64,000 bases of DNA from Pelodera strongyloides (GCA_036852015.1 JAANDG010000423.1:1-64000), one strand, 5' to 3'. Positions 11,971 through 24,998 are shown, counted from the first letter of the stretch. Made by a program: numbers and translations. The notes: a model not told the origin generated them from the letters alone.

Positions 11971-12540
11971 ACCATATGGGATATCGGAGGGGTAACTCCC
12001 CTTACATACCTAACTTTTACTTTCCACCAAGCACCAGCTACGATGCTACGGTGAAAGAGACCATGTTAGTAACCCGGACGGTCTCTTTGTCTAAAATTAT
12101 TTACCCAATCCTACTTGAATATTGTGTTAGGGGTGTGGCACGCTTCTGGCACGCATCCGTCCAAAACATGTGCCACAGGGGAGCCACGCTTTCGCTGCGC
12201 ACTCTTTTTCCTCCTCAGATGCGCGGCCCCCTCGCGATGTTTCACAATAGTTATACCTAGTTTTTGGATCATGGGTCCTAATTTATACGTATAAAAGAGT
12301 ATTAAATAAAGTTCAAAATTCGCAAAAAAAAAATAACATCGAATGTTTTTGCCAAGATTCGCTCAGCACACCGCTTCACCGAATGAAAACATGCTGGATA
12401 TTTCAAAATATAGATGACGAATTTGTATGGAGAACGGAATATTATAGTGTAATCATAACTTGGAAACTTTTCCATGCTGTTTACAATACAATATGATTCA
12501 TATTCATATGTAGGCATGAATATACCAAATACCAGCGAAA

Positions 12541-12722
12541 TACCAGCCGGTTTTTGAAACGCATCTCAAATATCAGCATTCTTATGTCTTATGTAGTTAT
12601 GTTAAAAGGGGTCTATTTGGGTCTATTTTTTATGCAAATTTATGATCATTTGCATATGAAGCATGGGAAAGCAGGGAGTAGTCGATGCGTTTCAAAAACC
12701 GGCTGGCATTTCGCTCTAAACC
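12541..12722. mobile_element. CCGGCCGG-type palindromic element
   Basis: Ends are 'CCAGCCGGTTTTTGAAACGC' and 'GATGCGTTTCAAAAACCGGC'. The centre has the alternative GGGTCTATTT block also seen in the 47629 copy. Confidence 0.8.
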
Positions 12723-12896
12723 AAAGTTGGTTAGGAATTAATGGACCCTGATCCTGATTGAAACGTGAAAGATGTGCATCTTCAGTTTGTGGAAAAAATG
12801 CAAAACAACATGCCGGTTCAGGATAACTATGGCAATAAGTTATGTTTCTACCAATTACACCTACATCACAGCAATTTCGATGCAAACGATGGTCCT

Positions 12897-13090
12897 TTCC
12901 GACACAGGAAAACGGAATAATTGCCGAAACCACAGAAGAACCGTCGTTGACCGGTCACCAAATGGTTTTCTGCGAAGAACCATCTGGTGACTGGGCAGTG
13001 ATCATTCGGTGACTATGTGGTGACAAGCTGACGACGGTTTTCGAGAAAGCTTGCTCACTAAAGTCACCAAGTGGTCACCAAATGGGTGGG
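12897..13090. mobile_element. CACCAAATGG-type palindromic element, copy 1
   Basis: It has GGAAACGGAATAATTGCC..., repeated GGTCACCAAATGG and CATCTGGTGACTGG sub-palindromes, and AAGTGGTCACCAAATGGG at the right. Related copies lie at 14295 and 37720. Confidence 0.6.
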
Positions 13091-13616
13091 CCCAAGAAAA
13101 AAGGGAACCGCCACCAAATTGTTCTATCGTTTCTTATGTAGCTTCATAATTGCTGTGCGCACCACTGCAAGATTCCATGCAAATTTACCTTTCTCTACTT
13201 AGAAAAACAGAAAATTAAACAAAAAACTTAATAGATCTAAAGTGCCGTAATCTACTTCTAGACCACTGATAAAGCCCAAGAGTCCAAAAACGAGTCAGGT
13301 GTTTACCCGGGTGAATTCGCCCATTTCACCCGGGAATGCGCGGAATTTCGGGGCTAAATTTGCATACAAACAATGGGAGTGGGAGTGGTTGAATGGGAAT
13401 CTTCGTGCACGCTCCCGGGCATGCACTCCTATCAGAGGGGTGTTAGCATTGCAATTGACTCCCAGACGATAATGGTCCCATTGACAGAAAAGGAGCCACA
13501 ATTGCCCTTGAAGCGATTGTAGATCATTACACAGTTTGAGAGGTGTAGATCATTTAACACTTCATGCTTTTGTTGACCAGTGTTCGAAAAGCGAGCAAAT
13601 GTTGCCGAAAACAACT

Positions 13617-13790
13617 TAAAGCCGTAGTGTACCTACTTTTTGAAATTTGCATATGGTACGCATATCCTATGAATCCTATATAAATTTGGTGCCGGAACTG
13701 AACGGACGGGCACCAACCAAATTAGCATAGGATACATAGGATATGATATGCATGTCATATGCAAATTTCCCAAAGTGCGTACAATACTGA
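13617..13790. mobile_element. TTAAAGCCG-type palindromic element, copy 2
   Basis: It starts 'TTAAAGCCGTAGTGTACC', with 'AAATTTGCATATGGTACG' mirrored by 'GTCATATGCAAATTTCCC'. The right end is degenerate. Confidence 0.7.
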
Positions 13791-14294
13791 TCAAACGTGC
13801 CTAACCTTGAGCATGTAGATAGTAACGGAAAACCCTTGGAAAGCTAAAACATATAAAATATGAAATAATTCTACGTCATCTCGAACAATATATATGTATT
13901 ACAAAGCACCAGGTATGATGGTGTTGGTACCAAAATCGCGATCTAGGAATTAGGCTCACATTACGGACATGAGACTTACATGCAATCAAAAAGCAAATAG
14001 GTAGAGCGTCGTAAAAAGCGCCCAATAATTTTCTCATCGTTTAAGTTTGCAAACAAAAGACGACGAAATGTTTAAAATGGAAAGAAGAAGAAGAATTGAA
14101 AATCGATGACTATTCCTGTGAAGGGAAATGGCACAAGAACAACGGAATATGAATAGGAAGAAAATAAAATGAAACAGACAAATGATTCTGTTTTTTTTTT
14201 TTTCAAAAATTTTTTCGGAAACTTGGTAAGTAGGAATATTCATACAGCATAGTGTAAAAATTTTCGCAGCAAACAACTTTTAAATTCAGAGTAT

Positions 14295-14465
14295 ATTTCA
14301 CCGGAAAACGAAATGATTGACAAAACCACAGAAAAACCGTCGCTAGACCGTCACCAAATGGTTTTCACAGAAAAAGATCTGCTGACTGGTTCGTGACCAT
14401 TTGTTGACCAGTTGAAGATCACGAAATAGTCACCAAATGGGCCGGCCCACGAAAAAACCAGTGAA
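14295..14465. mobile_element. CACCAAATGG-type palindromic element, copy 2
   Basis: 'ACCGGAAAACGAAATGATTG', 'CCGTCACCAAATGG' and 'GTCACCAAATGGGCCGGCCC' match the 12897 copy. Confidence 0.55.
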
Positions 14466-15878
14466 CCATCATTCACCCATTTCCTATATAGTGTGTATTT
14501 TCTCATCTGTACCTAACGCTCTATCAGCAGTATTGGTAGCTGTAGTGGAAGCTGATGGCATGGCTTTCATTATGCAATATCTAAATCTAATTAATTTTTC
14601 TCCAACACATTTGTCCTTTTTGGCGATGATGTTTTTATATTAATTAAAATGATTCAGATGTATGTATTGTACTTTGCCCTATGGGAGAAATATTTAATTA
14701 ATTAATTAAAAAATGTTTTGCTTCGTTGGTTAATTGGATTTTTTTGAGGATCGGATGATATCGAAGGATACAATAACATATGTGTATCGATAATTCCAAT
14801 AGGCTTAGACAGACCCATACCCTACACACTGATGGAAATCCGCTATTGCTTCGTGACGCTGATGAAACTTGGTCAGTAATGGTTGGGCCTCCTACACACT
14901 AGGCCCAACATGGTTGGGCTGCCACCCCTTTGCGCACTTGTTTTCTCTACGGGCTGCGCGCCGGAAAGTTTCATGTTGACGGCGAAAAAGTGATATACGG
15001 CAAAATGTGTTGCGCCGATGCGCAGTGCGCCACAGGTGTGCAGCATGCGCGCTCATTATATTATAATTTGCTAATTCCTGCATATTCGGGTACAGAATAA
15101 TATCAGAGACTCCACTTCTCTAAACTAAGGATCAAAACCACGTTTCATACCGCTTTAAAGGTGCCTCTCTCCTTCCGCCCTTTGGTGAATATAATCGCCG
15201 TAATGCAATTAGTCAGCGTATCGTCATGAAAGAATGTAATAAAGGAAGGAAAACCCCTTTTCGGATACTGTTGCCCTTTGCCTTCTTAGAAATAAATTAT
15301 TATTACCGAAGGAAGAAGTCTAAATTTATTAATTTAATGTGCATCGGTGGTAAAAGGTAAAAGAGTATTATTCGCCTAGTAAAAGATTCCGCAGATATCT
15401 GAATTCATCGTGGGCCCGTGCCTGGTGTGTAATTATTCTTCATAAACTTGCTTTTGCGAACTCCAGACGACAGTATGTCTTCAGTAATCTCTATTATTAG
15501 AGAGAGAGAGAGAGAGAAAGAGGGAGGCCTGCTTTATTTTAAAAGGGAGAAAATATACATACATAATATGTCGTATGTCATTTGTCAAGTTTGGTCTGTC
15601 GCTTTGTTTTTGCTTCTGTTTTTGTTTTGCTATTTTGTTGTATCCAGGGACACGCCATGAAGTATCTCAGAAATACATCAATTTCCGACGTCAAAATGGA
15701 AAAGCATACATTTAGTTTATACAAAAAAGTCACAAAAGGTCCGCTAAAAAAACAAAATCTCTAAACACATGAAATGAAAGGTGATTTATTGGGGAAAAAC
15801 TAGCAAAAAGATCCAGGGGAGAGGTACATAAAATTTCCTCTTTTTTGAATTGTTATTTGATGCAAGTTTAACATATTA

Positions 15879-16058
15879 AAGCGAAATACCGGCCGATTTT
15901 GAACGGATCGTGGACAGCTGAATTAGTACGTACTTATGCAAAGTTGCTCGCATTTAGCTCGATTTTTTATTCTAATTTATGTTCATTTGCATAAGCCGCA
16001 TAAGACGCTGGTGTACTCGACGTGTTGCAAAAACCGGCCGGTATTTAGCTTTCAAGTT
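15879..16058. mobile_element. CCGGCCGG-type palindromic element
   Basis: A nearly full copy: left 'TTAAAGCGAAATACCGGCCG', centre 'TTTAGCTCGATTTTTTATTC' and 'TTCATTTGCATAAG', right 'AAAAACCGGCCGGTATTTAG'. Confidence 0.85.
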
Positions 16059-16558
16059 ATGCGGCATGGGCATTGAAAGTACGTGAGTGAGCTGGTAAGC
16101 TCGCTTACCAACGCACTCAAAAGTACAAGAACCTACTCATTTTGGGTGCAAGGCAGGCCTGGCGCCTGCCGCAATTAGTTCGTTTTTCTTCGTTATTTAA
16201 TTGATCACCAACCCTATAATCGGAAGTGTTCAAAGCTTTGAAATACTGAGTTTTTCAGAAAGAATGGCGAAAATAGACGTAATATAATGGGGAACGCTGG
16301 CTCCTTTGTTAGGCCTCGACCTTATTGAATTGTGAATTTTTTTGGAGGAACACAGCAAAATTCTTGGCCAAAGCATGAAAACATAACAAAAGATCATCTA
16401 AGGGAATAGGTATGTGGTTTCTAAAACATAACTACCACAAACATATAAAATATTGTTAATTAAACAGAAGTTTGTCTTTTTATACCAATGAACCTTTCTT
16501 AGTTGTGGTTGTTACTCACAGTAAAGATATCATAATTGGGCCAGCGAACGTCAGACAA

Positions 16559-16692
16559 ACGTAATAACCGTTACCGTTACTGTTGCCGTGGCCGTTACCG
16601 TTACCACTACCGTTGCCGTTACCGTTAGCGTCCGTTACCGCTACAGTTACCGTTACGGCTACCGTTAACATCGGTAACGGGCAACGGCAACC
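16559..16692 (+). repeat. Degenerate (CCGTTA)n array
   Basis: About 20 imperfect hexamers of CCGTTA, many GC-shifted (CCGTTG, CCGCTA), end in an inverted unit (ATCGGTAACGGGC). Confidence 0.85.
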
Positions 16693-16732
16693 TAGACTTG
16701 TCAGTCGTTATATATGAATTTGAACTGCGAAA

Positions 16733-16890
16733 TGAAAAATTGAGGTTTCGGTCGGGCGGGAATCGAACCCGCATCTTTGGTTTTCCGGGCCACTGCGTTA
16801 ACCGATTACGCTACCGGCACCCACACACAATAATCAGTCGCAGGCGAGTTAAGGTCCGCAATGGCATCACACAGTGAACATAACAACTGC
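16733..16890 (-). repeat. tRNA-derived SINE-like element
   Basis: On the minus strand 'GGTGCCGGTAGCGTAATCGG' (A box) and 'GATGCGGGTTCGATTCCCGC' (B box) span about 70 bp. The upstream GTGTGGGTG and a GCAGGCGAG flank match the 37480 copy, so this is a dispersed family and probably not an active tRNA gene. Confidence 0.6.
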
Positions 16891-17206
16891 CCGGGTGGTA
16901 TTACACCAGAACCCAGTAAAGATTGTCGTTATATAGTGGTTCGGAGGGCGGGTGCTTTCTGCTACTTACTCCGCACCTGTAACTGCCCACGGTGTCTATC
17001 ATCCCAGTACGTCCCTTGGGGCATACTTTAAGTTCATCTTGAAACGCAATTTTTAAATATTAATGTTTTACAAATTCTGTAATCTGTTATAAGACGATGA
17101 GCGTCAGGGATACTCTTATGCTATCGGATAGGAAATCGTAACCCTTACACCTTACACGTTATGCCAGTTATGCGCGAAAGAAAGAAAGAAAGAAGGCACT
17201 GCTATA

Positions 17207-17447
17207 TACAGTGCGTCTCATAAATTTAAGTGCACCCCCTAATTTGGTAAAAAATAAGATTTTATAAATATTAGACGGTTTTAAAGCCGTCTAATACTTA
17301 TAAAATCGTATGTTTTTCTAATTTTCAGTATTCTAGGGTTTTTCGTCATGCTCGATTTGCTAGAATGATTTATTTTTCCCAAAAACGTCAAATAAGAATG
17401 GTAGAGCCAAATTAGGGGGTGCACTTAAACTTATGAGACGCACTGTA
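17207..17447. mobile_element. Tc1/mariner-like MITE, complete with TA ends
   Basis: A 241-bp element. The left end is TACAGTGCGTCTCATAAATT then AAGTGCACCCCCTAATTTGG. The right end is the complement with few mismatches, ending CACTGTA. It is flanked by TA on both sides, as expected for Tc1/mariner integration. An internal hairpin sits at 17271-17310. No transposase. Confidence 0.85.
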
Positions 17448-17614
17448 TATGCATCTGAAAAGGATTCCTGAAAGGCACTCACCAGATATTCCTGAAAATT
17501 TGTATCCCTTTCGACATTTTGGAATTTGCTACAATTGCTTATCATTATCAAACTTCAAGCTGCCATTATACGTTTTCCATGAAACATTTGTTTATTGCAT
17601 CAATATTATATATG

Positions 17615-17836
17615 AACCAGTCGACTCAGGTCGCCTGAGGCGACCTACATGGAAATATGATTGGTTTAGTTTCAAACGCATCATAGGAAATTCACATAAT
17701 AGGACACAATTGCATATGCATACTTCGATATTGAGCTGCGACACTCTTTTTATACCCGAACACAAACATTTGCATTTCCGTAACGCACATCGGTATGCAA
17801 ATTAGGCTACAGTTACTCTTTTATATAATAAGATAC
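17615..17836. mobile_element. GACGGC-type element, copy
   Basis: It begins with 'CAGGTCGCCTGAGGCGACCT' and ends with 'CAGTTACTCTTTTATATAAT' plus AAGAT. The ends match those near 19048, 26888 and 47420. Confidence 0.55.
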
Positions 17837-19047
17837 GGAGAGAAAATCACTTGGGTATCCCTTAGAACGACGTGCTTACACATCTGAGAGCTAGAATCTA
17901 CTGTTATGATAACATCGTAAAACGGAATAACAGCCGGTTTTTAAAGCTGGGATTTTTCCTTACGAAATCCACAGAAGGAAGCTCCATGCGGGCAGAAAAG
18001 TAGATATTTGCTGTCAGTGCCTATCATTCTAAACATCCGTCTGCTGTTATAAGCTTCACTTGAAACGCATAATTATCGTTTAATTTTTTTACTAATAGTA
18101 CCAAGATCTGCGTCAACTCTAGCACTCTATTCTCCAGCGGAGATGCGAATCCGCGTTCGCGGGAAAAATGTGCAAATTTGCATTGTGAAACTCCCATGTT
18201 TTGTAATCCCATTTATCTTATTCATATATATTCAGATAGTTATCTAATATAAATTAATTTAGTTATATTTTTATACTTAGAATCGCACATACTCCTTTGC
18301 ATTTCGTTTTAATAGAGAGACACAAGCCCCACCCTCTTTTCTGCATCTCCGAATTTCCCATGCTAAAAATCCATCTCCGTCCCGCGGACACGGATTCGCA
18401 TGTCCGCGCTGCGCGCCTGAAAACGTAGCATGGGAGCTCCAGCTGGACACATGTCCACAACTTAGCAACAACCACCGCTGCCCTCCTACGCGTTACAGCA
18501 ATTCGCTGGACAACGCTCAGACTGAGAAATTCTCATATTCAGAGGCCTTGGTTTGTACTATTTTGCTATCCGTAACAATATTTCCATCAGGTCTCTATGA
18601 TACTGTATCGAGTCTTGAATAATAAGGGTTCATTGTAGAACATCAGAAATGCACTGGAAAGTGGACTATTTTCGAAAAAAAACCGATATGCGCCCGATCA
18701 AGTCCCTCAAATAGCCGGGCCTTCATCCGGCACAGATCGGCAATTTTTACTTCCCATACGTGGAAAGAACGAAGCTAAACCATAATTCAGAAGTTTTCAC
18801 TCCAGTCTAAAGTATGTGCGCCAGGCCTATCATTAAATGCACTCTTTTTGCGATTATAATGTTTCCTTGAAACGTTTGTTTATGTGTTAAACATGCTCTG
18901 TAAGAGGGCTGTATTTTTTGATTACTGCAACAAATCATAAAAGGTAAAGGCGCGTTCGAGTTGGGAAAAGTTTGAAGAATTCCGGAAAAGTTCGGTTCAA
19001 GAAGGAACATTTGCACAATGCTGAAAATCAGGATATTTGGTACCAGA

Positions 19048-19293
19048 CGGCTATCGCCGCCTGAGGCGACATGAAATGCTATCTAAACGATACTTGAAGT
19101 GCGCATACTTATATGAAACGTCTGAAGCGTATATTCCAACGGCTCTGTTAAAACATCCTACTGTGAATATTTTGTAGATATGCGAACAATTGCCTACTTA
19201 TACCAAATGCCTGAAACGTAGAAAAAATTCGTTGTGGACGTAATCACAAATAAATTCACCCGGCCACAAACTCTCCTCCTTTATATAATAAGA
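19048..19293. mobile_element. GACGGC-type element, copy
   Basis: It starts 'AGACGGCTATCGCCGCCTGA', has TGAAACGTCTGAAGCGTA inside and ends 'CTCCTTTATATAATAAGAT'. Confidence 0.6.
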
Positions 19294-19908
19294 TGTTTGT
19301 CTGGGGTCTCTCATTTTGGGTCACCTCTAAACTTTTCTTGCGTTTCCAACTTGAACCTAATAACAAAATTTCCCCAGGCCTTGTAGTATATGCGAAAAAG
19401 ACATGAATATTCAATTAAATACATTTAGACGTACTGAACCTATGCACACGTTGCCTATCAAAGTAAAACTTTTCATTTCTTATTATATGTTTTACTTGAA
19501 ACGCAGTAGCACATGTTTTTGTCGGAAGGGGCAGGATCACTAAAAAGCACTGGAATTTTCCCATTATCAGTGTGACTAGATTCTGAAATCACAATATATA
19601 ATATGCAAATTTGGTGCCCATCCATCCTGCACAAAATTTACATATGATGTGTTGAGACGCATGAATCAACAACACGTTTCACAGATTAGGTACGCGCTGA
19701 CGGTAAAAAAAGTCCAATAACCGCAAAGTACATCCGCGCTGCGGCTCGGCGGGAATTCAAATTTAATTACTGGGAGACTGCCGGTTTCGAAATAAAGTTA
19801 ATTAAGGAAAATGGATAAATCATGCAGGGTAATTCACATTGATGGGATGGAAATGAGCACACAACATTAGTCGTTTTTCATTTTCGTTCTCCTACAATCT
19901 CTGCATTT

Positions 19909-20083
19909 TAAAGCGAAATACCGGCCTGCTTTTGAAACGCATCGTGGACAACTGAATTCTTACGTATTTATGCTAACTTCTTCATATTTTCCCCAATTTT
20001 TTATTCTAATTTATGTTCATTTGCATACGCTGCATAATAATGCTGGTGTGTTTCAAACACCGGCCGGTATTTCGCTTTAGAGT
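19909..20083. mobile_element. CCGGCCGG-type palindromic element
   Basis: Left 'TTTTAAAGCGAAATACCGGC', then 'AACGCATCGTGGACAACTGA' and 'TTATGTTCATTTGCATACGC', right 'CACCGGCCGGTATTTCGCTT'. Confidence 0.85.
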
Positions 20084-20457
20084 TATGAAATAAACCCTTT
20101 GTTATGTCATGATACCTTAAGGCAAATTAGAGCAGTAGACTCCCATAGTGGACGAGAACATTCTCAGCCACTATGGTCGTTTTCCAAGTTGGGTGTTGAG
20201 CGACATTTAAGGTTAAGCCTTAGCCTTAGCGACATAGCCGACAAATTTTCTTAAACTTCTGGAGTTAGGCCTCTAGTTCTAGAGCCCGTTTTCTGCATAT
20301 GTTGCCGTTCGATATAACAAATGGAAGCTATCCTCGCCAAGAAACATATACATATACGCTGTAATAATTGACCATGTATGTTTTTGGATGACTCATATAG
20401 CGGAGCGACTATTTTGAGCACTTTCTTGTTTTATAGCGCTTGTCAACCAAACCTTTT

Positions 20458-20460
<3 letters not shown>

Positions 20461-20511
<51 letters not shown>
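20461..20511. repeat. (CT)n microsatellite
   Basis: About 25 perfect CT dinucleotides. Confidence 0.97.
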
Positions 20512-20514
<3 letters not shown>

Positions 20515-20994
20515 TCCCTTTCTCTCGAAAATACGTAACAAACATGTAACAAGCATGCAACAAACAGTTAACAAACACAAAAATTTCCATTTTATAAGAC
20601 AGTGAAGCTATAGTATTTTTGTAGTTTGTACTCAGGAAGAAGCCACCATGGCGTTATCTCCTCATGGTATGTACCCTTTGCTTTAGCAGGTCTGCTCTCT
20701 GGTCTCTTCTGCAATCCTCATCTCTATCTACTTACTATAGCCTCTCGACTTTCTCTTCCGTCTCGCTGTTCGTCGCACTCTCTCCGATCGATAGTCCCGC
20801 AGTCTTGCAGTCTCGGTCTGCAGTCCCATTCAAATTTCCAATTCGGTCTAAATTTGAACCTCCTCAAGAATGTGTTCCTAGTCTAATTTGCATATACAAT
20901 TTGCATATAGCCTTTGACTACTGCGGTTCTTGGCCCATGTTCCAGCAGTCCTTGTTTTGTGAATTCAGTAATTCACGGACTTTTTTTATTATTT

Positions 20995-21170
20995 TTAAAG
21001 CGAAATACCGGCCGGTTTTTGAAACGCATCACGTATTTATGCGAACTTGCTCGAATTTAGCTCGATTTTTTATTCCAATTTATGTTCATTTGCATATGCT
21101 ATGCTGGATTAGAATTTAGAATGCTGGTGTCCGCAATGCGTTTCAAAAGCGGCCAGCATTTCGCTTTAAA
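20995..21170. mobile_element. CCGGCCGG-type palindromic element
   Basis: Left 'TTTAAAGCGAAATACCGGCC', then TTTTTGAAACGCATC; the right end is AATGCGTTTCAAAAGCGGCC and TTTCGCTTTAAA. Confidence 0.85.
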
Positions 21171-22734
21171 TTTTACACCAGATAATTTATTTTATTTTAT
21201 TTTAGAGATAATAATTATTTTTTCGATTTTTTTAGAAAAAAAAAGCTTTAGCACTCATTGATTTCATTATAATAATTTATTACGTACACATAAAATTCAT
21301 GAGAAAAATATATGCATCGTACAGTTTTGTAGAGTAAAACAATAACACATATATGAAGAAAGCGAAACGAATAAAGGAACACATTATACAGAAATCTATG
21401 GTCTATGGAGCTAGCAATAAGTCCCCATTATTCTTTTTCCATTATTACATCAGCTATTTACGCATCGAAGTACACTGCATTTCTCAATATACTCTAGACG
21501 GCTATTTTTTGTTAATTTCTTAGTTATGGAGTTTGAATGTAATTTTCATGGCCTATTGTACGTTGTAGTCTGTCCACTTTTTATTTTAATTGTATTATTA
21601 AACGAGAAATTCACCTCCCCACAGTAGGCAAATAATGTAAGGGTCTTTTTGTTGGTGTCGCAACTAAATAAAGGTTTATATTAGTTATACAGTAGAAGTA
21701 TGAAAGTAGAATTATGGACCTTTGGCCTTTAGTTACAGTCTTTAGTTACAGTCGAATTATAAAAGTAGAATTATAAGCTTACAGTAGAATTATAAAAGTG
21801 GTGAATTTAATATTGATGGCTGTGAAAAGTGTACATTAGACATGACAACTTTATTGACGAAATTGGTTTCATAGTCATAGATACCATTTGTTAGTACTAC
21901 TTCAGAAAGGGAAGTTAACCCTGTTTCTGGTCGTTTTTAGTTTTAGTTCGCTTTTGCGATTTCAAAATGAGCTTGTGCGCACAGTCTCTGTCACGGTCTA
22001 AACAACAATAGGGCACTGAGGACTGCGGCGTCAGTACATCTAGAAATCTAGAATGTGTTCGAATTTTCTAGCGACTGTTGCGAATATTCCCGTGTCTGGT
22101 GTTTTTATATTTTCCCCTGCTCAAGCCCCTATTTCTGATCGAAAAACATTGTCAGAAATGATAGGGTTTTGTGTGCTTCATGTAAGTTGTTAAAGGGAAT
22201 GACAACCCGGTTTCGCAAGCTGGGCTTAAAAAAGCTTTCATTTCTAAGGTAAGGAAAGTGAAACAAAAATAGACAAAAACTCTTAGATAAAAAGAGGAGT
22301 CGACAGACAGACAAGATAGATGTAAGCAGAATAGACGCACTAAGACCTGTGCTGACGCGGGTCTTTTGTTTTAAACTCGTCTCATGAGAGCACCTGATAC
22401 AGTATACCGGAATCTGGGTTGACGTTCCCTTTAATAATCGCTCACTTTCCTTGTTAGTATGTTGGTTTCCTAGCTGCGCAAACCGTAACACATGCACATG
22501 GTCGCGCGATCTCTAGTCTATGTCTTGAAACACTTTGTTAAATTGAGCATACTTCCATTTCATAGATCTAGTAAAGGGTCATGCTCACAAAAACACACTA
22601 CTATAAAACACTTCATAAAATCCAAAAAACTTTTCAGATATAGTATCTCATATGCAAATTTCCCAAAGTAGATACAATACTGCTGTAAATATTTGCTAAC
22701 ACATTGAAAAAATAAATACATCCCCACAATTTTC

Positions 22735-23186
22735 TTTAAAGGGACGGGCCCATCAAAATAAACCCATATTTTGCATGTTTTTATAATTTGTATAAAGGGG
22801 GTTTATTATAATATATGTACACTAAATTTCGGCTAGACTTTATCCCGTTGAAATTTTTCGGTGTCGATAAACGCATAAGTGTACCGTAGAAGACACACAA
22901 TTGCACCTTTATTTTCTTGTCGCGTGTCCCGGGGGAATATGGCTATATAGACGGATGGTCTCCCGGGTCCCAACCAGCGAGGTATCCTCGGGAGACACGG
23001 TAAGGAAATAAGGGTGCAATTGTGTGTCTTCTACGGTATACTTATGCGTTTATCGACACCGAAAAATTTCAGCGGGATAAAGTCTAGCCGAAATTTAGTG
23101 TACATATATTATAATAAACCCCCTTTATACAAATTATAAAAACATGCAAAATATGGGTTTATTTTGATGGGCCCGTCCCTTTAAAT
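22735..23186. mobile_element. Long hairpin element with arms of about 200 bp (GGGACGGGCCC type)
   Basis: It starts 'TTTAAAGGGACGGGCCCATC' and ends with the complement. The arms stay almost perfectly paired through TAAACCCCCTTTATAC, 'CGGCTAGACTTTATCCC', CGTAGAAGACACACAATTG and the CCCGGG near the centre. The loop is under 60 nt. No coding content. Confidence 0.9.
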
Positions 23187-23639
23187 AAATATAAAAGTTC
23201 ACTTTTACTTAAGCTATGTACTTATTCCATGCTTATTCGTTTACGACCGAATCTATCTAAATATTTTCGCAAAAAGTCTGAAAATTATTGGTTAGGCTCA
23301 CTCTTTTCTTATCTCGCTAACACCTCTCTCTCTGTGGTATTCTTGCGATAACGGGTTTAACTTTTGAGATTTAGTTCCACGCAAAAAGATGCGAAAAACC
23401 AATTTATCGTCTTTTTTTACTATATTTTTTCTAGTCCTTTAATTTCATCAGTTATCATAAGGTGGCCGGAAGTAGTAAGTTCTTCCGAATTTCAACGTTT
23501 CAACTTTTAAGCCACTTCTTAAAAGTTTAATTTCTGAGGCACCCGTTTTAATTCTCATCATTTCTTCTAATTGTAAGGTCTTGTTTTAATTGCGCCGGTG
23601 CTAAGGCAAGGCATGGTACTGTCCTATGGGCGTCTATGG

Positions 23640-23900
23640 TAAATGCAGTGTTTTCATAAAGACTGTGCATAAAGACGATATTGCGGTATTATTTATACAA
23701 ATTATAACCATTTGCATACAACTAAGGTTGTCCAACAGTTTCAAAAACCTACCGTTATTTATATCGCTATGCCCCCGAAGCGATATAAATAACAGTAGGT
23801 TTTTGAAATTGTTGGACAACGTTAGTTGTATGCAAATGGCTATAATTAGAATAAAAAAATCGCAGTATAGCGCACTTCATAGGAATACAGCGTCCAGCCT
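23640..23900. mobile_element. Hairpin element with near-perfect arms 23703-23844
   Basis: 'CCATTTGCATACAACTAAGG', 'GTTTCAAAAACCTACCGTTA' and 'TTTATATCGCT' on the left are answered by their complements on the right, around a 14-nt loop. Weaker pairing continues outward. Confidence 0.9.
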
Positions 23901-23978
23901 TCAAAACCTGCTGTTATACCGCTCGGCATTGGGTTTTTTGCCAGATATTCACATATACGTTTCACCACTTTCATATGG

Positions 23979-24041
23979 GTTGGAAATGGTTTTTATTTGT
24001 AGTCCATTGGCTTTGGACTACAAAGAAAAACCATTTCCAAC
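23979..24041. repeat. Small perfect-type hairpin
   Basis: 'GTTGGAAATGGTTTTTATTT' with TGTAGTCCA pairs with TGGACTACA and its mirrored arm ending CCATTTCCAAC; the loop is about seven bases. Confidence 0.85.
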
Positions 24042-24584
24042 TATGTTTTAGACTATGTTTTAGAAATATGCAAGGACTGTTACTAGATTGATTGCAGTGC
24101 TAGAATTACATTCTATATTCTTATTATTTACTTAATCTCAATAATTTACATAGCTCGAAAACCTTCACATTTATTGAATTTATCAAAACTATTAGTTTGT
24201 TTACATTTCATAATTAATATCCGATTTTCAATTTTCATTCGCCGCCCACATATTTGAATCAAAATTGATTGGTTGATATGCTGACAGTTTTTTTATTCCA
24301 TAATCATAATGGGTTTTCTTTCAACTTTTTTTTTTAATATTTGTTTTGTTTGTATAAACCTTTATTGTTCTTTATTATCTTCACAACTATATGCCGTAAG
24401 AACAATAGATATTATCTCCTACCATTTATATTCATACTTACGTAGAATAATGACTCAACACCCTTACATAACGAAGAAGAAAACAATTTACCATTTGTCA
24501 TCTGGAACTCGTCGCCTAATGCTCAGGACCTCTGCGGAACAAGTCATAAGCTCACTTTGAAACTGTATTGTACAACCCTTGAAT

Positions 24585-24625
24585 AAAGGTGCACGCTATT
24601 GTAGCGTAAAATATTTATTATTTAT
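24585..24625 (+). repeat. Dispersed GAATAAAGG-GCACGC-GTAGCGT motif block
   Basis: 'TTGAATAAAGGTGCACGCTA', then TTGTAGCGTAAAATATTTAT. Closely related blocks lie at 10872-10915 and 51860-51905, so this is the conserved tail of a dispersed element. Confidence 0.6.
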
Positions 24626-24939
24626 TATTATTTCAACCATATTTTCATCCTATATCTATATCTTTTCTCTGATTCTTTCTCATTTGTGATACTACAGTAT
24701 TCTCGCTCGTAGGAGCCAAATTGGGGTTTGCTAATCACTTAATCGTCCCAAAAAATTTTAATCCGTAACTTATCTTCTTGAAATTGTGCTCCCAGTAATT
24801 TATCTTATAATTAGATTTGCAGGTGAACATGCACTGACGGACTAAATCCTGATAAGAGACACAGAGAATGCGAAAGAATACGGTAAGAAAAGATTAAGGC
24901 TTAAGGGATTCACAACGGAAAGTGTAAAATGGCGTACTA

Positions 24940-24998
24940 GAGAAGAGAGAGAGAGGGAGAGAGAGAGAGAGAGAGCGAGGAAGAGAGAGAGAGAGAGT
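24940..24998. repeat. (GA)n microsatellite
   Basis: Imperfect GAGAGA tract with GCGAGGA interruption, about 150 bp upstream of the PLC-gamma start. Confidence 0.95.

Noticed and set aside
22129..22497. 122-codon minus-strand frame
   Set aside because: No recognisable domain, no flanking splice pattern that extends it and unremarkable composition; treated as chance.
23626..24051. 141-codon plus-strand frame
   Set aside because: It crosses the hairpins at 23703-23844 and 23979-24041, and the peptide repeats itself by symmetry.
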